A DNA stretch of 64,000 bases, from contig VBWC01000011.1 in assembly GCA_006218035.1 (NCBI GenBank), positions 91,234 to 155,233 on the forward strand, written 5' to 3'. Numbering within the stretch: the stretch's first letter is position 1; each line of letters begins with the position of its first letter. The translations under genes were made by a program, and so were the position numbers. Under the pieces are notes generated by a model. It did no database searches. It saw only the letters and a program-made list of their open reading frames with translations, and had not been told where the DNA came from. Below, one piece after another: positions 1 through 7,931 of the stretch. The DNA comes from Gammaproteobacteria bacterium. Its GTDB lineage: Bacteria > Pseudomonadota > Gammaproteobacteria > VBWC01.

Positions 1-229
1 GGTTGTATTTCATCGTGCAGGAGCCGAGCGGATAGAAGTGCGTGTCGATCGAGAAATTTTTCTGCGACAGCCGTGTGTAGTGACGCACTGCCTGCATCTC
101 GGAGACCTCCGGCAGCAGCGGTCTGTCGCTGCGCAGGAACTGCGCCGGAATGTCGCTGCAGTCGGCCTTGTGATGTGGCGCCTGTCCGGGGTTGCGTCGT
201 CCTGTCTGTGACTGTTCGAAAATCAGCAT
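1..229 (-). CDS. gcvPB: Glycine dehydrogenase (decarboxylating) subunit 2, N-terminal part (runs off the window)
   Basis: This is the start of the PLP-binding half of the two-subunit P-protein, which decarboxylates glycine and passes the aminomethyl group to the lipoyl arm of GcvH. Translation from the ATG at 229 gives 76 residues beginning MLIFEQSQTGRR. They contain IPAQFLRSD, RHYTRLSQKNFSID and THFYPLGSCTMKYN, which are hallmark sequences of the subunit 2 N-terminus. The start lies 6 nt after the gcvPA stop, so the two subunits are co-transcribed and probably translationally coupled. The PLP lysine lies beyond the window edge. The identification is secure; only the 3' end is missing. Confidence 0.95.
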   Translation of the reverse strand, partial: MLIFEQSQTGRRNPGQAPHHKADCSDIPAQFLRSDRPLLPEVSEMQAVRHYTRLSQKNFSIDTHFYPLGSCTMKYN

Positions 230-235
230 GTCGTG

Positions 236-1600
236 TTACCCGTGTGTGAGCAGCGCGCCGGTGGCGGCGACAAAGGCGTCGATATCCGTCGCGGTCTTGA
301 TTTCCGTGGCGCAGACCAGCAGTGCGTTGCCGAGCTCGGGATAATCCCGGCCGAGGTTATAGCCGCCAAGAATCCTCTGTTCGCGCAGCCCGTTTAGCAG
401 TCCCGCGACCGGTTGATTGAATAGCAGCACCGTTTCATGGAAGCACGGCCGGTCAAACATCTTCCTGACCCCGCCGAGCGCAGTAAGCTTGTTCGTCAAT
501 GCCACCGTGTTCGCGTGGCAGGCGCGCGCGACGCGCTCCAGCCCGTCAGGACCGAGCAGCGCCATGTGTATCGTGGCCGCGGTCACCAGCAAGCCCTGGT
601 TGGTGCAGATATTCGACGTCGCCTTGGAGCGGCGGATATGTTGTTCACGCGCCTGCAACGTCAGCGTATAGCCCGGATTGCCGTCGAGATCGACGGTGCG
701 GCCGACGATACGCCCCGGCATCTGCCGTACATGTTCCTGTTGGCAGGTGATGAAGCCGAACCACGGTCCGCCGGACGACAGCGGGATACCGAGCGGTTGG
801 CCGTCGCCGCAGGCGACATCCGCTCCGTGCGCGCCCCACTGGCCGGGCGGCTTCAGCAGTGCCGCCGCGACGGGGTTGATCAGGCCGATGGCCAGTGCGT
901 TGTTGGCATGCGCCCAGTCGGTCAGCGCGTCGACATCCTCGATCACACCGAAAAAGTTCGGCTGCGGGATCACCACGGCGGCGACATCGTCGCCCTTGAG
1001 CCGGTCGAGCGCGTCGATCGTGACATGACCGCCTTTCGGATCGAAATCGACATCGATGATCTCGATGTTCTGGTTGCGCACGATCGTCGCCACGACCTTG
1101 CGGTAGTTAGGATGTACCGTGCGCGGCATCAGGATGCGTTTGGATTTCGATTGGCGATTGGCGCGCACCGCCATCAACACCGCCTCGGCCAGCGCCGAGC
1201 CGCCCTCGTAAAGCGACGCGTTCGATACGTCCATGCCGGTCAGGCTCGCCATCATGGTCTGGTATTCGTACAGCAGTTGCAGCGTGCCCTGGCTCGCCTC
1301 GGCCTGGTATGGCGTGTAGGCCGAGTAGAATTCGCCGCGCGTCGCGATCTGCCAGACCGCCGCCGGGATGTGATGCTCGTAGGCGCCGGCGCCGATGTAG
1401 CACTGGTAGCGGCCGTCCTGCGCCGCGCGTTGCGCCATCAGTCGGGTGATTTCCATTTCCGTCGCGCCGGGCGGGATTTTGGCGAGACTGCCCTTGCGCA
1501 GCTCGGCCGGAATCTCGTCGAACAGTTCTTCGATGCTGGACGCGCCGATCGCCGCCAGCATGGCGGCGATATCGGCCTGGGTATGGGGGATGAACGGCAC
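236..1600 (-). CDS. gcvPA: Glycine dehydrogenase (decarboxylating) subunit 1
   Basis: This 454-residue protein is the non-PLP half of the heterodimeric P-protein of the glycine cleavage system. It begins [15 protein letters not shown] and contains the family landmarks [34 protein letters not shown] and NLGRDYPEL near the C-terminus. The length is normal for subunit 1 (about 450). It sits between gcvH (18 nt upstream) and gcvPB (6 nt downstream) in a four-gene operon under the glycine riboswitch. A split P-protein replaces the single long GcvP of enterobacteria; this is common in other bacterial groups. Nothing unusual is seen in the sequence. Confidence 0.97.
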   Translation of the reverse strand: MPFIPHTQADIAAMLAAIGASSIEELFDEIPAELRKGSLAKIPPGATEMEITRLMAQRAAQDGRYQCYIGAGAYEHHIPAAVWQIATRGEFYSAYTPYQAEASQGTLQLLYEYQTMMASLTGMDVSNASLYEGGSALAEAVLMAVRANRQSKSKRILMPRTVHPNYRKVVATIVRNQNIEIIDVDFDPKGGHVTIDALDRLKGDDVAAVVIPQPNFFGVIEDVDALTDWAHANNALAIGLINPVAAALLKPPGQWGAHGADVACGDGQPLGIPLSSGGPWFGFITCQQEHVRQMPGRIVGRTVDLDGNPGYTLTLQAREQHIRRSKATSNICTNQGLLVTAATIHMALLGPDGLERVARACHANTVALTNKLTALGGVRKMFDRPCFHETVLLFNQPVAGLLNGLREQRILGGYNLGRDYPELGNALLVCATEIKTATDIDAFVAATGALLTHG

Positions 1601-1618
1601 GGCTAACCTCGGTCGCGA

Positions 1619-2014
1619 TCAGTGTGATTCGGATTCCGCCACCGCGGCGTAGGCGTGCGCGTCCAGCAGCTTGTCGAGCTCGCCCGGGTTCGACGGCGCA
1701 ATTTCAAACAACCAGCCATCGCTGTAGGGCGCCTGATTGACCGTTTCCGGCGCGTCGGCGACGGTACCGTTGGTTTTGATGACGGTGCCGCTCACCGGGC
1801 TGTAGACGTCGGATGCCGCCTTGACGGATTCGACGACCGCGATCTCTTCACCGGCGGCCACTTGACGACCCACCTCCGGCAGTTCGATGAACACCATGTC
1901 GCCGAGCTGGCCCTGCGCGTGATCGGTGATACCGACGCGCACATTACCGTTATCGAGGCGCTGTGCCCATTCGTGGCTCTTCGCATATCTGAGATTTCCC
2001 GGGGTCTTGGTCAT
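1619..2014 (-). CDS. gcvH: Glycine cleavage system H protein
   Basis: This 131-residue lipoyl carrier shuttles the aminomethyl and dihydrolipoyl intermediates between the P, T and L proteins. I chose the ATG at 2014 (MTKTPGNLRYAKSHEW) because it matches the family N-terminus; the open frame runs further upstream without similarity. The lipoylation site is the lysine in VVESVKAASDVYSP, followed by the typical GLY/SPVSGTV half of the barrel and the DGWLFEI C-terminal strand. The intergenic gap to gcvT is 64 nt and to gcvPA 4 nt plus the gcvPA leader region, consistent with one operon. No lipoyl synthase or L-protein gene is seen in the window. Confidence 0.97.
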   Translation of the reverse strand: MTKTPGNLRYAKSHEWAQRLDNGNVRVGITDHAQGQLGDMVFIELPEVGRQVAAGEEIAVVESVKAASDVYSPVSGTVIKTNGTVADAPETVNQAPYSDGWLFEIAPSNPGELDKLLDAHAYAAVAESESH

Positions 2015-2078
2015 CGTTGTAGCTCCGTACGGCTGGTAAACAAGGTTTAATACTCTATTGCGGATGAATCTGTGCCCG

Positions 2079-3164
2079 CTATAAACAGGATTGGCCGGCG
2101 CGGACAAACGGCGGTTTGACGATGGTTGCACCCAGCCGTTTGCCGCGTATCTCGACCTCGCAGTTGCCGCTGACCTGCCCGGCGATGCGCGCCAGGGCGA
2201 TCGATTTGCCCAGCGTAGGTGAGAACGTGCCGCTGGTGATCTCGCCGACGACCTCGCCATTGGCGAATACCTGTTGGTGGCCACGTAACACGCCCCTGTC
2301 GTTCAATACCAGGCCGACGAAGGTGCGCTGTGGCCCGCGTTGCCGGTTGATTTCGAGACTGCGGCGGCCGATGAACTCGCGGTCTGTCGGGTCCCAGGCG
2401 ACGGTCCAGCCCAGCCCCGATTCCAGCGGATGTGTCGTTTCGTCCATATCGGTTCCATACAGGTTCATGCCGGCCTCCAGCCGCAGTGTATCGCGGGCGC
2501 CGAGACCGGCGGGTTTCACGCCGGCCTTCAGCAGTTTGCGCCAGAAGGCGCTGGCCTGTGTCGCCGGCAGCATGATTTCATAACCGTCCTCGCCGGTATA
2601 GCCGGTGCGGGCGATGATCATGTCGCGGATGCGCGCGGCGCTGAACGGCGTCAGCAATGCGGTCGCGGCGCGCTGTGCCTCGTCGAGAATACCGTGTACG
2701 CGGTCGCGCGCCGTGGGGCCCTGTACCGCGATCATCGCGGTGTCGGCACGCTCGCTGACGATAACATCGCGATTTTTCGCATGCCCGGTGATCCACGCGA
2801 GGTCCTTGTCGCGTGTCGCGGCATTGACGACAAGCCGGTAGTGGCGGTCATCGAAGTAATAGGTGATCAGGTCATCGATCACGCCGCCGTGATCGTTCAG
2901 CATGCAACTGTAGAACGCCTTGCCGGACACTTTCAGCCGGTCGATATTGTTGGCCAGCAATCCGCGCAGGAAATTTTTAACGTCGGCGCCTTCGAGGTCG
3001 ACGATGGTCATGTGCGATACATCGAACATGCCGGCGTCGCGGCGCACCTGATGGTGTTCGTCGATCTGCGAACCGTAGTGCAGCGGCATGTCCCAGCCGC
3101 CGAAATCGACGATCCTGGCGCCGGCGTCCAGATGTTCCTGATAGAGCGGTGTGCGTTTTCCCAT
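2079..3164 (-). CDS. gcvT: Aminomethyltransferase (glycine cleavage system T protein)
   Basis: This 361-residue T protein transfers the glycine-derived methylene group from H protein to tetrahydrofolate and releases ammonia. The start is the ATG at 3164 (MGKRTPLYQEHLDAGAR), because the family always begins with such a TPLY..H motif and the longer open frame would translate the riboswitch. Landmarks are IVDFGGWDMPLHYGSQ, DVSHM, and RLEAGMNLYGTDMDE with the folate-binding residues. It is the first gene of gcvT-gcvH-gcvPA-gcvPB. Regulation is very likely by the glycine riboswitch and terminator directly upstream. The length fits the family (about 360). Confidence 0.97.
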   Translation of the reverse strand: MGKRTPLYQEHLDAGARIVDFGGWDMPLHYGSQIDEHHQVRRDAGMFDVSHMTIVDLEGADVKNFLRGLLANNIDRLKVSGKAFYSCMLNDHGGVIDDLITYYFDDRHYRLVVNAATRDKDLAWITGHAKNRDVIVSERADTAMIAVQGPTARDRVHGILDEAQRAATALLTPFSAARIRDMIIARTGYTGEDGYEIMLPATQASAFWRKLLKAGVKPAGLGARDTLRLEAGMNLYGTDMDETTHPLESGLGWTVAWDPTDREFIGRRSLEINRQRGPQRTFVGLVLNDRGVLRGHQQVFANGEVVGEITSGTFSPTLGKSIALARIAGQVSGNCEVEIRGKRLGATIVKPPFVRAGQSCL

Positions 3165-3230
3165 GGTTCCTGTGCCGGTTGGCTCGCCTTTGGTTCCCGT
3201 TATTTTGTGCTTTGCGCCGGGGCCGCACAT

Positions 3231-3266
3231 AAAAAAAGCGACAGACCGGATGCCGTGTCTGTCGCT
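3231..3266 (-). terminator. Intrinsic terminator forming the glycine riboswitch expression platform
   Basis: On the minus strand a 10-bp perfect stem (positions 3266-3257 paired with 3246-3237, AGCGACAGAC with GTCTGTCGCT) is followed at once by seven U residues (3237-3231). It begins immediately after the 3' strand of the second glycine aptamer and ends about 65 nt before gcvT. This is the classic arrangement in which glycine binding would prevent terminator formation and switch the operon on. The direction of control is inferred from the architecture. Confidence 0.85.
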
Positions 3267-3456
3267 CCTCTGTCCGGATACCTGAGAGCTTGAGCCCCTT
3301 CGGTGAGCATCGTCGTGAACCGCGGTTCCGCGAAACCTCTCTCCAGAGTCAACATACCCGTGCGGTCCTTTTGCCTGAGCGATTCCGAGCGAGGTTGCGC
3401 CTTCGGCGCCCCTGAACACTTTAGCGTAAGCCGGATCAGGGGTCTCTCCCACAGGG
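3264..3456 (-). ncRNA. Tandem glycine riboswitch upstream of gcvT
   Basis: Read on the minus strand, this leader carries two consecutive glycine aptamers. The first shows GGGAGAG near 3450, GGCGCCGAAGGCGCAA, and the strongly conserved ending CTCAGGCAAAAGGACCG. The second shows CTGGAGAG, CACCGAAGGGGC and CTCTCAGGTATCCGGACAGAGG. Both CCGAAGG(G/C)GC boxes and both CTCAGG boxes are intact. The pair directly precedes an intrinsic terminator and the gcv operon, so it probably activates glycine catabolism when glycine is abundant. Boundaries are estimated to within about 10 nt. Confidence 0.95.
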
Positions 3457-3679
3457 GGATAACGTTGAGCGGGTCACTATACCGGCGGCATCGGAAAAAT
3501 CCAAGCTGTACGCAATCACGGCGGGTCGGGCGATGCCGTGGAGCGCAGCGCCTTATGGCGGTCGAATCGGCACAGGTTCCGCTGATTTTCAGGCAGATTT
3601 CGCCGATAACCTGAATGACAGACACGTACGGTGCCAGGGGTCGCCGGTGACCGACCCGGTGCCCGATCGGAGGTGGCAA

Positions 3680-4036
3680 ATGCGATCGCTGGAAGGCGGT
3701 GTTCTGTACCGGACAAGCGGGTCCCTGAAGTCAGGGTCCTGGCTGGAATCGCTGATTCTATCCGGTTGTCTGCTGACGTCGCTGTTCGCGCTGTCGGCGC
3801 CGGCATTTGCCGCGGAGCCTGCCGAGATCGATGACGTCCTCGAGCCCCGCAACCGGGAGTGGAAGGACGTGCGGCTGGACGGCAGTCTGCGTGTGCGCGG
3901 TGTCGAGTTTGGCGACCGGGCCTACATCGGGCAGACGAAGGTCGGCGGCAAATGGGGGCTGGGCATCGTCGTCGACCGTGGCCACTACGCCTACGGCGCA
4001 GCCAATCACGGCGTTCTTTTTCTGAAACGATTCTGA
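3680..4036 (+). CDS. Small exported protein of unknown function
   Basis: This gene encodes 118 residues and I do not recognise a family. The ATG at 3680 follows a good GGAGGT site at 3669-3674. Residues about 23-44 form a hydrophobic stretch ending in APAFAAEP, a plausible signal peptide with cleavage after AFA, although the n-region is long. The mature part is charged and contains the repeated idea RNREWKDVRLDGSLRVRGV and GKWGLGIVVDRGHYAYG. It is transcribed divergently from the riboswitch and precedes the spermidine-synthase-like gene by 99 nt. Being exported is inference; the coding assignment rests on the ribosome site and codon usage similar to neighbours. Confidence 0.6.
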   Translation: MRSLEGGVLYRTSGSLKSGSWLESLILSGCLLTSLFALSAPAFAAEPAEIDDVLEPRNREWKDVRLDGSLRVRGVEFGDRAYIGQTKVGGKWGLGIVVDRGHYAYGAANHGVLFLKRF

Positions 4037-4135
4037 CGATTCATTGTTTCCCGGCCGGCCTGGTGTTGGTGGCGCCGGTTGGACTTCCCGGGGTGCGTTA
4101 TATACCATCGGCCGAACACTGTTTCTTGACTGCCG

Positions 4136-5782
4136 ATGACGTTATTCACTGCGATTATCTTCACCACGGGTGCGGTCACGCTGGCACTTGAGTTGCTCGC
4201 GTCGCGCATCATGACGCCGTATTTCGGCGTCAGTCTCTTTATCTGGACGGGAATCCTGTCGATTACGCTACTGTCGCTGGCGCTCGGCTATTACCTGGGC
4301 GGTCGACTTGCCGTACGCGCGGCGCAGCGCCCGGACTACACGGAGCGGTTACGGTATCTGTTTCTGGGCATGCCGGCCGTGTCGGCCATCAGCATCGGCG
4401 CGGCCTGCCTGGTCTATCCGGCGACCTTCCTGCATCTGGCGAGTTTCAGCCTGGTGTGGGGATCATTCGTTGCGTGCCTGATTCTGTTGTTTGTGCCGTT
4501 GGTCACGATATCGGCGATGAATCCCCTGCTGATCGCGTTGCGCTCGTCCGGGCAGGGCGACCGTGGCGTGGTCGGGGACAGCGGTTCCGGGCTGGTATTT
4601 TTTATCAGCACGGTCGGATCGGTACTGGGCGTCTGGCTTACGGCGTTTCTGTTTATTCCCAACCTTGCCAACGCCACGTCAGTATTGATGCTCGGCGCGA
4701 TGTTGTCGAGCATGTCGCTGCTGGCCGGTTTGTTCGCGCCGCAGTTTGGCGGCGGGTTGAAAAAGCGCCTGGTGATGATTGCCGTGGTCGGGCTGATGAT
4801 CTGCGGCGGCATACTCGCGGGCCGGTCGCTGCTGTTGAAAAACGACCGGGAAATCGTATTCAACAATGCCACCTGGACCGTGGAGAGGGAATATTTGTCG
4901 TTATACGGCAATATCAAAGTGCTGGCGCGAACGCGGTTGATGCCGTCGGGCGCCGGCGCGCCTGGCCCGTATGACCGGCAGATTATTTATTACCAGGACG
5001 GCATGGTGCATGGCGTAATCAATCCGCAGGGCGAGTCACAGGTGATGTACAGTTATGCGCTGGAAGGTCTGGCGAAGGCGTTTCTGTCGCCGGGTAACCG
5101 TGCGCTGGTGCTCGGGCTGGCGGGCGGCGTGGTGCCGATGCGTCTGGCGCGACAGGGCGTAGTCGTGGAGGCGGTTGATATCAATCCGGACTCGGTGCGG
5201 GCCGCCGAGGATTTTTTCGGCTACGACGCCGCCATCGTCAAGACGCACCGGCAGGATGCCCGCAGCTTTATCAATCAATGTACGCAACGCTACGATGCCA
5301 TCATCGTCGACCTGTTTACCGGTGATGGTATCCCGGATTATCTGCTCACCCGGAATTTCTTCGCTGACATGCGCCAGTGTCTGCAGCACGACGGCGTTAT
5401 CGTCATCAATGCCTTCACCGTCCCGGAACATTTTAAGGCGTCGTACCACATGTTCAAGACCTTGCGCTCGGTGTTTCGTCACCTGCTGGTGTTTCATGAC
5501 GACATCCAGAAGCGGGATGAGCCGATGCATCTGTTCATGGTCGCAACCGACCGCGAAGCCGTCGGGAATATTTCGATTTCAGTCGGCGGCGTGCCACCGG
5601 GGCTGCTCAAGGATCTGCAACGTATTTTCGCTGCCCCCCGGCCGCTGGACGCGGCCATCCTCGCGCAGGCAACGGCGGTGACGGATGAGTTGAATATTTT
5701 TCCGTTACTCAATCTCGATATCTATATGGCATACCGGCGCAAGCTGCTCGAGATCATTCCGCCGGCGTATCTGGTGAACTGA
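4136..5782 (+). CDS. Membrane-anchored spermidine synthase-like (polyamine aminopropyltransferase-like) protein
   Basis: This 548-residue protein has two parts. Residues 1 to about 235 hold several hydrophobic helices (for example FTTGAVTLALELLASRIM, GILSITLLSLALGYYLGG and LVMIAVVGLMICGGIL). The remaining half is a Rossmann-type spermidine-synthase fold: LVLGLAGGVVPMRLARQG (nucleotide-binding loop), VEAVDINPDSV (acidic end of strand 2), RQDARSFI and IIVDLFTGDGIP. Fused transmembrane/spermidine-synthase proteins are widespread, but few have a proven substrate. They may not make spermidine, because canonical polyamine-binding residues often vary. It stands alone, ends at a strong hairpin, and converges with the Sel1 gene. 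Confidence 0.85.
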   Translation: MTLFTAIIFTTGAVTLALELLASRIMTPYFGVSLFIWTGILSITLLSLALGYYLGGRLAVRAAQRPDYTERLRYLFLGMPAVSAISIGAACLVYPATFLHLASFSLVWGSFVACLILLFVPLVTISAMNPLLIALRSSGQGDRGVVGDSGSGLVFFISTVGSVLGVWLTAFLFIPNLANATSVLMLGAMLSSMSLLAGLFAPQFGGGLKKRLVMIAVVGLMICGGILAGRSLLLKNDREIVFNNATWTVEREYLSLYGNIKVLARTRLMPSGAGAPGPYDRQIIYYQDGMVHGVINPQGESQVMYSYALEGLAKAFLSPGNRALVLGLAGGVVPMRLARQGVVVEAVDINPDSVRAAEDFFGYDAAIVKTHRQDARSFINQCTQRYDAIIVDLFTGDGIPDYLLTRNFFADMRQCLQHDGVIVINAFTVPEHFKASYHMFKTLRSVFRHLLVFHDDIQKRDEPMHLFMVATDREAVGNISISVGGVPPGLLKDLQRIFAAPRPLDAAILAQATAVTDELNIFPLLNLDIYMAYRRKLLEIIPPAYLVN

Positions 5783-5794
5783 GCCGCGCCCGAA

Positions 5795-5829
5795 ACGCGA
5801 CGGGCCGCTCCATGGGCGGCCCGTCGCGT
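5795..5829. terminator. Strong bidirectional hairpin between convergent genes
   Basis: A perfect 14-bp inverted repeat (5795-5808 and 5816-5829) with a 7-nt loop lies between the stops of the spermidine-synthase-like gene and the Sel1 gene. No U-tract follows on either side, so it may act as a transcript-end stabiliser or a factor-assisted terminator rather than a classic intrinsic one. Confidence 0.65.
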
Positions 5830-5846
5830 CACCCCGCTGGTGAGCG

Positions 5847-6236
5847 CTAGTTGGCGATGTTTTCATTCAGGCGGTCGATCCAGTACTGGGCGTACACCAT
5901 GTTCTGCGGCAACCCGAACCACCCTTCGGTGTAGGCGACCGCCAGGAATTGCTGCGCTTCCGGTACGCCGTTCTCCGCGGCGCGCTGGTACCAGGTCAGG
6001 GCCTTTTCCTCGTTCGCTTCGACGAACAGGCCGCCGTGGTACATCAACCCGAGGTTAAACTGCGCACGAGGATCGCCGCCTTCCGCCAGCGACTGCCAGG
6101 TCGTGAATGCGGAGCGGTAGTCTCCCTGGAGTGCCGAGGCGGTGCCTTCTCCATAGGTAGTGCCGGCGACGGAAACCGACGCGGCGGCGAACAGGGAAGC
6201 TGCCAATAAGCACTTAATCGAACGGGTAAATTTCAT
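5847..6236 (-). CDS. Exported Sel1-repeat (TPR-like) protein
   Basis: This 129-residue protein starts at the ATG at 6236 (MKFTRSIKCLLAASLF), preceded by a GGAGAGGA ribosome site. A signal peptide ends around SVSVAG at residue 24. Two Sel1-like repeats follow: DPRAQFNLGLMYHGGLFVEA with KALTWYQRAAENG, and VPEAQQFLAVAYTEGWFGL with YAQYWIDR. Such short periplasmic Sel1 proteins are protein-protein interaction modules with varied roles. The gene is monocistronic, and converges with the upstream neighbour at a hairpin. The function beyond binding is unknown. Confidence 0.85.
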   Translation of the reverse strand: MKFTRSIKCLLAASLFAAASVSVAGTTYGEGTASALQGDYRSAFTTWQSLAEGGDPRAQFNLGLMYHGGLFVEANEEKALTWYQRAAENGVPEAQQFLAVAYTEGWFGLPQNMVYAQYWIDRLNENIAN

Positions 6237-6419
6237 ACATCCTCTCCGGATTACAAGCGACAAACTCGGTAATGTGGTTATCGGACGGAGATCACGATGA
6301 ATGTGTGATACGGATCACAAATCGGTAAGTTTTGCCGGACAATCAAGACGTCCGGGGGGGCTTTCGCAGGCGCAGAACCGGCCATCAGGCGGGCGTATCT
6401 CCGACCGTGATCGGACCCG

Positions 6420-6703
6420 CCTGCCTAGCGACAGTCCCTGCACGAGAATCGAGAACACTACGACGGCGTAGGTCATCGTCAGAATGACCTCGCGATTTGT
6501 TCCGGCCGGTAACGACGGCGTCAGCGCGACCGATACGCCTCCTCTGAGCCCTCCCCAGGTCATGATGCTGACGACGCCGGGCGCACTCGCGGAAAGGCGC
6601 GCATCAGGCCGATGGTCGTCAGCGGGGCGATATAGCGGTGATTGATGTCGCTGAACAGTGCCGACAGCGTGATGAGGATGGCAACGATGTCGAACAGATT
6701 TAT
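6420..6703 (-). pseudogene. Internally deleted Na+/H+ antiporter (NhaP/CPA1 type) remnant
   Basis: Two fragments of one antiporter lie in different frames. The N-terminal piece (about 6703-6605) reads INLFDIVAILITLSALF and NHRYIAPLTTIGLM, the usual start of a CPA1 sodium/proton exchanger. The C-terminal piece (6563-6420) reads MTWGGLRGGVSVALTPSLP and ILTMTYAVVVFSILVQGLSLGR, the conserved last transmembrane hairpin. Roughly 300 residues of the core are missing between them and the frame is broken. The first codon is ATA where a normal start would be expected. The antiporter is therefore dead. It lies just downstream of the ubiH/ubiI operon. Confidence 0.85.
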
Positions 6704-6713
6704 TCGCGGGGGA

Positions 6714-7931
6714 TCACCGCAACGGCTGTTGCGCGAGCCGTGGCAGATCGCCGTGCGTGCCCATGGCATGCCGCGCGAGGAAATTTTTTACCGGTACGGC
6801 CCTGTCGGTGACCGTCAGGCCGAGGTTGCGCAGCCACACCACCGGCGGAGCCGAGGTACCGAACAACCGCTTGAAGCCATCCATCGTCACCATGGTCAGC
6901 AGGTTGTCGCCCTTGCGCCAGCGCTCGTAACGGCGCAGCACATGCATCGCGCCGAGTTCCTTGCCGGCCCGGTGCGCGTCGCACAACACCTCGGCCAGTG
7001 CCGCGGCATCGAGCAAGCCAAGATTGACGCCCTGGCCCGCCAGCGGATGGATGGTGTGCGCCGCATCGCCGATCAATGCAATGCGCGGACGGACGTATTG
7101 CGTGGCGGTCTGCAGATGCAAGCCGAACGCGGCGCGCGGCCCGGCGCCGCTCACTACGCCGAGGCGCTGGTCGAAGGCCCGGGTCAACGCGTCGAGAAAA
7201 TCGGCGTCGTTCAGCGCGACAAGCTGGTCGGCATGGTCAGGCGATGTCGACCAGACGATGGAGCTCGCGCCGCTGGCTAGCGGCAGAAACGCCAGCGGCC
7301 CGGTCGGCAGAAACCGCTGCCAGGCCGTTTCACGATGCGGCAGTTCGGTCGTTACCGTGGCGACCACGGCCTTCTGCCGGTATTCCCAGCCGCGTGTTCT
7401 GATGCCGGCCAGCTCGCGCACGCCTGATCGCGTGCCGTCGGCGCCGACGACCAGGCGCGTCTCGATACGCCGGTCGTCATCGAGCGTGAGGACGGCGTGC
7501 GACTCGCTGACGGTGAGTGCGGTCAGCCGCGCCGGGTGGATCATGTCGATGTTATCGAACGCGCCGATGCGTTGTGTCAGCGCGCGCACGATCACGCGGT
7601 TTTCGATGATATGGCCAAGCAGCGGCTCACCGATATCGGCGCTGTTGAAATGAATCTCGCCGCTGCCGCCGGCATCCCAGACGTGCATGTCGCGAAACGG
7701 GCTGACGCGATCATCGGCCATGGCCTGCCATGCGCCCAGTGACCGGAAGATATTCTGCGATGCGCGTGTAATCGCCGACACGCGCAGATCGAATGCGTCG
7801 CCTTGCCAGGCGGGCGGCGGATTGGCGTCCACCAGCGCTACACGCAAGCGGCTGCCGCCCAGTGCGCAACCGAGTGTGGCGCCGACCATGCCCCCGCCAA
7901 TGATGACCACGTCATAGCGTGGTGGCGTCAC
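6714..7931 (-). CDS. ubiI: FAD-dependent ubiquinone biosynthesis hydroxylase (UbiI/VisC type)
   Basis: This 405-residue flavoprotein monooxygenase belongs to the UbiH/UbiF/UbiI/Coq6 family, which hydroxylates the benzoquinone ring in ubiquinone synthesis. It shows the N-terminal FAD motif VVIIGGGMVGATLG, the GADGTRSGVRE motif near residue 165, and the C-terminal FAD-ribityl motif IALIGDAAHTIHPLAGQG. The GTG start overlaps the ubiH stop by 4 nt (GTGA). It is the last gene of ygfB-pepP-ubiH-ubiI, and the position matches VisC/UbiI in other gammaproteobacteria. Regiospecificity (C5 versus C6) cannot be read from sequence alone. Confidence 0.88.
   Translation of the reverse strand: MTPPRYDVVIIGGGMVGATLGCALGGSRLRVALVDANPPPAWQGDAFDLRVSAITRASQNIFRSLGAWQAMADDRVSPFRDMHVWDAGGSGEIHFNSADIGEPLLGHIIENRVIVRALTQRIGAFDNIDMIHPARLTALTVSESHAVLTLDDDRRIETRLVVGADGTRSGVRELAGIRTRGWEYRQKAVVATVTTELPHRETAWQRFLPTGPLAFLPLASGASSIVWSTSPDHADQLVALNDADFLDALTRAFDQRLGVVSGAGPRAAFGLHLQTATQYVRPRIALIGDAAHTIHPLAGQGVNLGLLDAAALAEVLCDAHRAGKELGAMHVLRRYERWRKGDNLLTMVTMDGFKRLFGTSAPPVVWLRNLGLTVTDRAVPVKNFLARHAMGTHGDLPRLAQQPLR

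Noticed and set aside
437..1606. A long plus-strand open frame opposite gcvPA
   Set aside because: It mirrors the certain gcvPA gene and is Arg-rich without motif.
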